Source: Agromyces bauzanensis (lineage in GTDB: Bacteria; Actinomycetota; Actinomycetes; Actinomycetales; Microbacteriaceae). From it: 64,000 nt of DNA. The notes under the pieces are model-generated. The model saw only the letters and a program-made list of their open reading frames with translations, was not told where the DNA came from and made no database searches. The DNA is taken from contig NZ_BMMD01000014.1 in assembly GCF_014645655.1 (NCBI RefSeq), forward strand, positions 40,782 through 104,781, given 5' to 3'. Below are positions 57,891 to 64,000 of this stretch, in pieces (the first letter of the stretch is position 1; every line of letters begins with the position of its first letter). The translations under genes and the position numbers were made by a program.

Positions 57891-58628
57891 ATGAAGACCC
57901 GAATCATCGGAGCAGTCGTTGCCCTGGTATTGGCCGTTGTGGGCGCGTTCGTGCTCATCAACTACGTTCAGGGCGCGGATGCCCGTGCCGCTGAAGGGGC
58001 AGAACTCGTCGACGTATATATCGTCGATGAGCTGATACCCAGAGGAGCGGCGGGAGAATCGATCGAAGAGTTCGTCCGAGTCGACTCGGTCCCTGAGCGT
58101 ACGGTTGCTGAAGGGAATGTCACCAACCTGGCCGATCTCAATGGCCTCGTCACTGAGGCCGATCTCTTGCCCGGCGAGCAGCTCCTCGAAGACCGCTTCA
58201 TCGACCCAGCGGCACTCGCAGCGCAAGGAGAAGTGCCCGTACCGGCGGGAATGCAAGAGGCGACCTTCACCCTCACGGTCGATCGCGTTGTCGGGGGCGC
58301 GGTGGTCCCCGGCAGCCGGGTCGGAGTCGTTATGACGTATGCCCCTCCTGCGGGTGATGGGGCGGCTGGTGATTCGCAAGCTCGTTTCGCACTCAACGGG
58401 GTTCTCGTCACCAAGGTTCAGGCTGGTACTTCGATCACAACCGGTGAAGACGAGAACGAGTCGACGACTGCGAATCAGTTGATGGTCACCGTCGCGCTCA
58501 GTACTCACGACATCGAGAAGTGGGCTTGGGCCGCCGAGGGGAATGCTGGAGTCTGGCTCACACTTCAGAATGAAGCGACCGACGTGGGCGGCTCATCCCC
58601 TGCCAGTGGAAGCAACATCTACGAGTGA
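57891..58628 (+). CDS. CpaB/RcpC-type pilus assembly protein (SAF domain)
   Basis: 245 residues. N-terminal TM (RIIGAVVALVLAVVGAFVLI), SAF-type domain (VDVYIVDELIPRGAAGESIEEFV ... LLPGEQLLEDRF), then the RcpC region with TLTVDRVVGGAVVPGSRVGVV. In diderm bacteria CpaB works with the secretin; here there is no secretin gene, as expected in a monoderm. SD GAGGAAG before the ATG. Overlaps cpaE by 4 bp. Confidence 0.88.
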   Translation: MKTRIIGAVVALVLAVVGAFVLINYVQGADARAAEGAELVDVYIVDELIPRGAAGESIEEFVRVDSVPERTVAEGNVTNLADLNGLVTEADLLPGEQLLEDRFIDPAALAAQGEVPVPAGMQEATFTLTVDRVVGGAVVPGSRVGVVMTYAPPAGDGAAGDSQARFALNGVLVTKVQAGTSITTGEDENESTTANQLMVTVALSTHDIEKWAWAAEGNAGVWLTLQNEATDVGGSSPASGSNIYE

Positions 58629-59974
58629 GTTCGTACCTCCTCATCAGCCGCTCGACCGAGTATGAATCCCGCGTACGGGACATGCTCGGGGCTCAAGCGA
58701 GCGTGATCACCGGAGAGTTTCTGACGTTCGGGCCGGAGGCCGTGCTCGACCGGGTCACGGGTACCCCTCGTATCGCCCTCCTCGGACCGGTTCTGAACTA
58801 CGAGGAGACACGCGCTCTCGTTGAGGGACTGAATGCGAGATACCCGGACATCGGTGTCATCGTCGTCCGTGAGCAGCGATCCGATCTCGAGGATTGGGTA
58901 GACGAACTCGCGCTCCACGCAGTCTTGAGTCCAAGCGCACCGGATGACATCACCCTGCAGTTGCTCGATCGGCTTGCTTCTTGGCTCATCTCAAACGGAA
59001 AGGCAGAAGAAAAGGACTTCGAGGCGCCGGCCGAATTGGTCGATGAGTCAGCCCCGGCCGTCGTCGACGCTCTGGCGGTCGATCAAAGCAATGACGCGCC
59101 AGCGATCCTAAGCGACGGGTACCCCGGGTTCGATCAGCTGACTCAAGTCGAGCCGAGCCCCGCGTGGGTATTCCCGCCAGCGCTGACCCCCGGAGCCGTG
59201 ACAGAGGCGATTGCGGTTATCGCCCCTAAGGGCGGTCAGGGAAAGACAACCCTCGCGATCAATATCGCCACGGGCCTGGCTGAGGTGGCACCGAACTCCG
59301 TCGTGCTCATCGATGCTGATCTTCAGTTTGGGGATATCACTACAGCTCTCGATCTGCATCCTGAAGGCACCATCGTAGATGCGGCCGACCCTTCGTCGGC
59401 GGATGAGCTCATCTTGAAGACAACGCTCACCCATCACCCCGATGGCTTCTATGTCGTTGCGAGCGCGCCGTCGCCTGAGCTCGGCGATGGGATAGCCGCG
59501 CAGGCTCTTTCTGAACTCATCCAAAGACTGCGGGACTCGTTCCGTTACGTGGTGGTCGATACGACGCCGGGTCTGGGTGAGCACACACTCGCGGTGATCG
59601 AGCAGACAACGGACGCGGTGTTCGTGACCAATATGGGAGTGCCGAGTCTTCGCGCACTTCGCACCGAGTTTGAACTGCTTGAACGTATTGGACTCCTCCC
59701 GGCGAACCGGCACGTTGTGGTGAACTTCACCGATCGACTGAGCGGCATCACACTGAAGGATGCCGAGGCGATCCTCGGCACGCCCGTCGATTTCGATATC
59801 CCTCGGTCATCGGCGGTCTTACTGGCGAGCAATCGGGGAGTGCCGTTGATACACGATGACGTCCGCGACCCCGCTGCGAAGGCGATCCGCGCACTCGTGG
59901 TGCGAATTGCTCCCGAGGCGCTTGCGACCCGCAACAAGATACATAAGAGGAGGCGCTCACGTGAGGCTGAATGA
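58625..59974 (+). CDS. CpaE/TadZ-like ParA-family ATPase
   Basis: 449 residues. An atypical receiver-like N-terminal domain (~1-125) and a ParA/MinD ATPase (~195-430) with deviant Walker A APKGGQGKTTLAINIATGLA and VLIDADLQFGDITTALDL. TadZ-type proteins localise the Tad machine to the cell pole or site of assembly. GTG start inside the cpaB stop; 14-bp overlap with cpaF. Confidence 0.9.
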   Translation: MSSYLLISRSTEYESRVRDMLGAQASVITGEFLTFGPEAVLDRVTGTPRIALLGPVLNYEETRALVEGLNARYPDIGVIVVREQRSDLEDWVDELALHAVLSPSAPDDITLQLLDRLASWLISNGKAEEKDFEAPAELVDESAPAVVDALAVDQSNDAPAILSDGYPGFDQLTQVEPSPAWVFPPALTPGAVTEAIAVIAPKGGQGKTTLAINIATGLAEVAPNSVVLIDADLQFGDITTALDLHPEGTIVDAADPSSADELILKTTLTHHPDGFYVVASAPSPELGDGIAAQALSELIQRLRDSFRYVVVDTTPGLGEHTLAVIEQTTDAVFVTNMGVPSLRALRTEFELLERIGLLPANRHVVVNFTDRLSGITLKDAEAILGTPVDFDIPRSSAVLLASNRGVPLIHDDVRDPAAKAIRALVVRIAPEALATRNKIHKRRRSREAE

Positions 59975-61457
59975 TCGACTCGAGGCGAAGCGTAACCCGA
60001 GGAACCCCTTCGAAACCGCACCGGACGCGGAATCCGGTCTGCTACCCCATACGGCGGCAATCGCTCAGCCGGACAACGCGGCTTGGGTTCCGAGCGAGCC
60101 CGAGAGTCGAGTCATAGATCCGGCGGAGACCACCCCCTTCGCGGTGGAGCCGCCGACCACGATTGATCCGCTCGCTGGCTTGAAGGAGCGTGCAGCGGTG
60201 GAGCTGTTTGCTCGCATCGGCTCCCGGCTGAATGACTCGAGCCTCACAGAGGAGAAACTGCACACGATCGCCCGGGCGGAACTCACGGACATCGTTGCCG
60301 GTGAGCAACTCGCCCTCTCAATCGCAGAGCGCAATCGCCTGATCGACGAGATCGGCGCCGACGTTCTCGGCTACGGACCGCTCGAGCCCCTTCTGGACGA
60401 TCCGACTATCACCGAGATCATGGTGAACCGATTTGACCAGATCTATGTCGAACGCCGCGGTCGACTGACCGAGTCACCCCTGCGCTTCACTGGTGAGGCA
60501 CAGCTGCGACGCGTCATTGAGCGGATCGTGTCCAGAGTGGGACGCCGAATCGACGAGTCTTCACCCCTCGTTGACGCTCGGCTGGAGGACGGATCGCGTG
60601 TCAACGCGATCATCCCGCCGCTCGCCGTCAACGGTTCATCGCTGACGATCCGTAAGTTCGCCGGCACACCGTACACAGTCTCAGACCTGGTCTCGTTCGG
60701 CACCATGACCCGCGAAGTCGCCACCGTCCTCGATGCGGCAGTGCGCTCGAAGCTCAACATCTTGGTGTCAGGTGGTACCGGAACGGGAAAGACGACACTG
60801 CTCAACGTGTTGTCAGCGTTTATTCCGCAGGAAGAGCGGATCATCACGATCGAGGACGCTGTGGAACTTCAGCTCCAGCAGGACCACGTGGTCCGGCTGG
60901 AGTCACGTCCGCCTAATATCGAAGGCCGCGGAGAGATCACCATCCGTGACCTGGTTCGCAACTCGCTTCGAATGCGACCCGACCGTATTGTCATCGGTGA
61001 GGTGCGAGGTTCCGAGAGCTTGGACATGCTGCAGGCCATGAATACGGGACACGAGGGTTCGATCTCCACGATCCATGCGAATTCCCCTCGCGACGCGATC
61101 TCGCGTATGGAGACGCTTGTGCTGATGGCGGGGATGGATCTGCCCCTCCGGGCCATCCGCGAGCAGATATCGTCCGCCATCGACGTCATCGTGCAGATCA
61201 ATCGACACAAGGACGGCATCCGGCGGATCACTCACGTGACCGAGGTGCACGGAATGGAGGGTGACATCGTCACCCTGCAGGATGCGTTCGCATTCGACCA
61301 TTCGGCCGGCTTCGACGAGCACGGGCGCCTCAGGGGCTCCGCTGTGGCAACAGGGGTTCGACCGCGGTTTGCGGAGCGAATCGCTGAGCACGGTATCGAT
61401 CTCCCGATGTCCGTCTTCCACGTCGGATATGGCGAGATGCTCGGCGAGATTCGATGA
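59961..61457 (+). CDS. CpaF/TadA secretion ATPase
   Basis: 498 residues, hexameric motor of the Tad pilus. Walker A VSGGTGTGKTTLLNVLSAF (~residues 268-286), Asp/Glu boxes RIITIEDAVELQL, and RMRPDRIVIGEVRGSESLDM (Walker B) with His box NTGHEGSISTIHANS. N-terminal ~65 residues unstructured. GTG start with a good SD (AAGAGGAGG at 59944-59952). Overlaps tadB by 4 bp. Confidence 0.95.
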   Translation: MRLNDRLEAKRNPRNPFETAPDAESGLLPHTAAIAQPDNAAWVPSEPESRVIDPAETTPFAVEPPTTIDPLAGLKERAAVELFARIGSRLNDSSLTEEKLHTIARAELTDIVAGEQLALSIAERNRLIDEIGADVLGYGPLEPLLDDPTITEIMVNRFDQIYVERRGRLTESPLRFTGEAQLRRVIERIVSRVGRRIDESSPLVDARLEDGSRVNAIIPPLAVNGSSLTIRKFAGTPYTVSDLVSFGTMTREVATVLDAAVRSKLNILVSGGTGTGKTTLLNVLSAFIPQEERIITIEDAVELQLQQDHVVRLESRPPNIEGRGEITIRDLVRNSLRMRPDRIVIGEVRGSESLDMLQAMNTGHEGSISTIHANSPRDAISRMETLVLMAGMDLPLRAIREQISSAIDVIVQINRHKDGIRRITHVTEVHGMEGDIVTLQDAFAFDHSAGFDEHGRLRGSAVATGVRPRFAERIAEHGIDLPMSVFHVGYGEMLGEIR

Positions 61458-62413
61458 ACCCACTGGTCATGGTGTTGGGCATCACCACAGCGCTGCTCGC
61501 GGGTCTGGTGCTGGTGTTCTTCGTAATCGCTCCGCCGCCGCCGCCTCGCGTCGCGGCCGATCGACGACGCGCCCCGGGTGTCGAGCACGTGTCGACGCTG
61601 ACGAAAGTGACTGAGCGAACGACATCCGCCATCGACTCCGCACTGTCAGGTCGTGACCGGAGAATATTCGGAGAGGCTGAGCTGGAACTCGCCGGAATCA
61701 AGTCCCAGCCCTCCGGGTTCCTGATCATGGTGGCTTCTGCTGCATCGCTTCTCGCGCTCGTTGGGGCAATTCTCGGCTTGACGAACGGCACGTCGATCTG
61801 GCTCGCGCTGCTCTTCGCTTTTCTCGCTCCTATAGGGGCGAAGGTTCTGCTGATCGTCAGGACGTCGAGGCGGCGAGCTAAATTCGCTGATCAACTTGAC
61901 GACACCGTGCAACTCATTGCCGGCGCGTTGAGAGCGGGACACGCGCTGACCCGAGCGATCGATTCAGTCTCGAGGGAAGCTGATGCCCCGACGTCGGAGG
62001 AACTGGCGCGAGTCGTCAACGAGACCCGGCTAGGCCGCGATCTCTCCGATTCGCTTGCTGTTACTGCCCAGCGGATGCAGAGTGCCGACTTCGAGTGGGT
62101 CGCGCAGGCGATCGCGATCAACCGGGAGACCGGTGGCAACCTCGCAGAGGTCCTCGACCATGTCGGCGCTACCATCCGGGAGCGAAGCCAGATCAAACGT
62201 CAAGTCCGCGCCTTGAGTGCTGAGGGCCGACTCTCCGGGGTGATCCTCATCCTGCTCCCGATCGCGGTGTTTCTCTTCCTGCTGATCTTCCAGCCGACGT
62301 ACTTCTTGCCCCTCTTCTCCAGCCCGTTCGGAATCATCGCGATGATCGTTGCGGTCGTACTGTTGATCGTGGGTTCGATCTGGATGATGCTCACGGTGCG
62401 GGTGAAGTTCTGA
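61454..62413 (+). CDS. TadB-like platform protein (T2SSF domain)
   Basis: 319 residues. One N-terminal TM, two TMs at ~95-130, a T2SSF domain (~160-285: LDDTVQLIAGALRAGHALTR, FEWVAQAIAINRETGGNLAE) and two C-terminal TMs. Forms the inner-membrane platform with TadC. ATGA overlap with cpaF and 1-bp overlap with tadC. Confidence 0.92.
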   Translation: MNPLVMVLGITTALLAGLVLVFFVIAPPPPPRVAADRRRAPGVEHVSTLTKVTERTTSAIDSALSGRDRRIFGEAELELAGIKSQPSGFLIMVASAASLLALVGAILGLTNGTSIWLALLFAFLAPIGAKVLLIVRTSRRRAKFADQLDDTVQLIAGALRAGHALTRAIDSVSREADAPTSEELARVVNETRLGRDLSDSLAVTAQRMQSADFEWVAQAIAINRETGGNLAEVLDHVGATIRERSQIKRQVRALSAEGRLSGVILILLPIAVFLFLLIFQPTYFLPLFSSPFGIIAMIVAVVLLIVGSIWMMLTVRVKF

Positions 62414-63282
62414 TGGGGCCCGCAACGTTGATCGCATACGGCGCGGCTGTCGTCACGGCCCTCGGCATTGCTGCCATCGTCTTCCTCTTGGTGCGCCCAA
62501 GGAACGTGCCCGCGACAGAATCACTGGGCGCCGAAGATGGCGTCGGCCCCGTCCAGCGGTCCAGATTCAGCGAATCTCTCGTCGCAGCAGCGCCAAAGGG
62601 TTACCTGGGATGGCTCGACCGGCAGATCGTGTTCGCGGGTCGCCCACAAGGCTGGACCATTACCTCGATCTTCACGTGGAAGGTTGTGCTGGCGGTGGGA
62701 TTCAGCTTGCTGAGTGTCCTCTTCGTCGCAGCCGACCCTCATCCAGTCAGATTCATCCTCGCGGGGCTCGTCGTAGTGGCCGCCTTCTTCCTCCCCGATG
62801 TCATGATCAACAGCCGCGCACACACCCGGCAAGACAAGATTCAGCTCGAGTTGCCGGACACACTCGACCAGATGACCATTGCAGTCGAAGCCGGCCTCGG
62901 ATTCGACGCCGCGATGGCGAAGGCGGCGCGCAATGGAAAGGGTCCTCTCGCGGAGGAGATGATCCGAACACTGCAGGACATGAGCATCGGTAGGACGCGC
63001 CGTGACGCTTACTTGGAGATGGAACGGCGTACGAACAGCGAGAGTCTCAGGCGATTCGTGCGAGCGATCACCCAAGCCGACGCTTACGGCGTCGCAATTG
63101 CGGACGTTCTCAGAGTGCAGGCGTCTGAACTTCGGATCAAGCGGCGCCAACGGGCTGAAGAGCAGGCAATGAAGGTGACCGTCAAGATAGTCTTCCCGCT
63201 TGTCTTCTGCTTGCTCCCGGTGTTGTTCATCGTCGTAATGACGCCGGCCGTCCTTGGAGCAGTCAATGCATTCATGAACTGA
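62413..63282 (+). CDS. TadC-like platform protein (T2SSF domain)
   Basis: 289 residues. TM segments at ~5-25, ~95-130 and the C-terminal ~255-287, with T2SSF core LPDTLDQMTIAVEAGLGFDAAMAKAA. It pairs with TadB. Last gene of the Tad unit; no outer-membrane or secretin gene follows. Confidence 0.92.
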   Translation: MGPATLIAYGAAVVTALGIAAIVFLLVRPRNVPATESLGAEDGVGPVQRSRFSESLVAAAPKGYLGWLDRQIVFAGRPQGWTITSIFTWKVVLAVGFSLLSVLFVAADPHPVRFILAGLVVVAAFFLPDVMINSRAHTRQDKIQLELPDTLDQMTIAVEAGLGFDAAMAKAARNGKGPLAEEMIRTLQDMSIGRTRRDAYLEMERRTNSESLRRFVRAITQADAYGVAIADVLRVQASELRIKRRQRAEEQAMKVTVKIVFPLVFCLLPVLFIVVMTPAVLGAVNAFMN

Positions 63283-63355
63283 TTGCATTGAGCCAGTGAG
63301 GCGAGCGCGCCGGCATGTGTCTCATGCCCAGGCCGGCCCGGAAGGGAGGTCCACA

Positions 63356-63898
63356 GTGGATCATGCCGAAAGCTGGCACCCCGACGTGCTCGGCGAGGGG
63401 TTCGAGCAGCTCACGCTTCCGCTCGGGACCGACGAGGAGGGTGAGCTCGTTGCGACGCTCGTGCGGTACCGGCCCAAGGCGGCGTCGTGGTTCGCGCGGC
63501 TGTGGGAGGGCGATCGCGGCGCGGCATCCGGAACCGACGTGCTTTATGTGCACGGGTGGAGCGACTACTTCTTCAACCCCGAGATCGCCCGGTTCTGGGC
63601 CGGCGCCGGCGCGCGGTTCTACGCGCTCGACCTGCGCAAGTACGGGCGCAGCCTGCGGCCGGGGCAGACGCCCGGATACGTCACCAATCTCGCCGACTAC
63701 GACGCCGACATCGAGGCGGCCCTCGCCGCGATCGGCCAAGGGCGAGCGGATGCCGCGGGGGCAGGCGCAGGCGGCCGGCGCCCGCTGATCCTCATGGGGC
63801 ACTCGACCGGCGGGCTGACGCTGAGCCTCTGGTGCGTTCGCAACCCGGGGCGGGCCGCCGCGCTGGTGCTCAACAGCCCCTGGCTCGAGTTCCAGTGA
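63356..63898 (+). pseudogene. Alpha/beta hydrolase truncated at the C-terminus
   Basis: GTG at 63356 with an ideal SD (GGGAGGT, 63344-63350). Residues 1-180 are well preserved: VLYVHGWSDYFFNPEIARFW, LDLRKYGRSLRPGQ, and the nucleophile LMGHSTGGLTLSLW. The protein stops at SPWLEFQ, just after the strand following the nucleophile; relatives run ~130 residues further and carry the acid and catalytic His there. The break coincides with the beginning of IS-like terminal repeats, so the gene was cut by insertion. Returns to high G+C after the Tad genes. Confidence 0.75.
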
Positions 63899-64000
63899 AT
63901 ATTCGCTTCTCTGAGCGCCATGGGTATCGCGGTTGAGCGCCACTTGCTCGTCGACGCGATCTTGTCGTTGAGCGCCACTGAGTATTCGGGTTCGGTGCCA
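63897..64000. mobile_element. Probable left end of an insertion sequence (IS21-like?)
   Basis: Three direct copies of TGAGCGCCA(C) at 63912-63920, 63934-63943 and 63969-63978, and GAATATTCG / GAGTATTCG at 63897-63905 and 63980-63988. Multiple spaced short repeats at an end are typical of IS21-type elements. It begins exactly where the hydrolase gene stops matching its family. The transposase would lie beyond the window. Confidence 0.55.

Overview
The window is chromosomal DNA of a high-G+C actinobacterium, most likely a member of Microbacteriaceae (Agromyces/Microbacterium-like). The evidence is the strong G/C bias at third codon positions, many GTG starts, many leaderless promoters, a non-discriminating archaeal-type AspRS, the 32-residue bS22 ribosomal protein gene, a cytochrome c system II cluster followed by menaquinone genes, and an intergenic repeat of the type (C)CGGTGGTCGAGTAG...TATCGAGACC. 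No rRNA, tRNA or CRISPR locus was found.

Layout. 1-5.3 kb: end of a copper amine oxidase with a His-rich tail, a small membrane protein, a secreted LVIVD-repeat protein and a winged-helix regulator. 5.8-14.8 kb: housekeeping genes (upp and tadA back to back, class I amidotransferase, CDF transporter, proC, Ktr/Trk potassium uptake pair, ArsR-type regulator, DUF1772, GNAT), with an ABC-permease remnant and an IS5-like remnant between them. 14.9-20.7 kb: bS22, a glutaredoxin-like protein, a FAD-Rieske oxidoreductase, a formylglycine-generating enzyme, a Na+/H+ antiporter and aspS. 20.8-25.6 kb: cytochrome c maturation (phosphatase, ResA-like, CcdA, ResB, CcsB). 25.7-34.9 kb: accessory block with a regulator remnant, ACT protein, epoxide hydrolase, a 2061-residue amylase-pullulanase under a LacI-type operator, and a small secreted protein. 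35.0-51.8 kb: menaquinone genes menC, menB, menE, menA, menD, menF, ubiE/menG and a polyprenyl diphosphate synthase, interrupted by an AbiE toxin-antitoxin pair, a dead MFS gene, PPK2, DUF427 and vapBC. 51.8-55.2 kb: decayed region (Wzz-like remnant, DUF222/HNH gene, frameshifted hydrolase). 55.3-63.3 kb: complete monoderm-type Tad/Flp pilus cluster of visibly lower G+C. 63.4-64 kb: a hydrolase cut short by what looks like an IS end.

Functionally, the cytochrome c and menaquinone genes together supply the respiratory chain. The amylase-pullulanase is a separately controlled starch-degrading enzyme. The Tad genes form one tightly overlapping transcription unit for a surface pilus.

The most interesting signals are at DNA level: (i) GGATGCC/GGCATCC is about six-fold over-represented, overrides codon bias and is scarce in the pilus and AbiE segments; (ii) about 20 genes share a -10 box (TANNNT) followed by 6-8 nt and then the start codon; (iii) long, perfect or near-perfect palindromic elements occur both between genes and in frame inside menE and ccsB; (iv) an IS remnant has replaced the sequence upstream of the -10 box of an ArsR-type gene.
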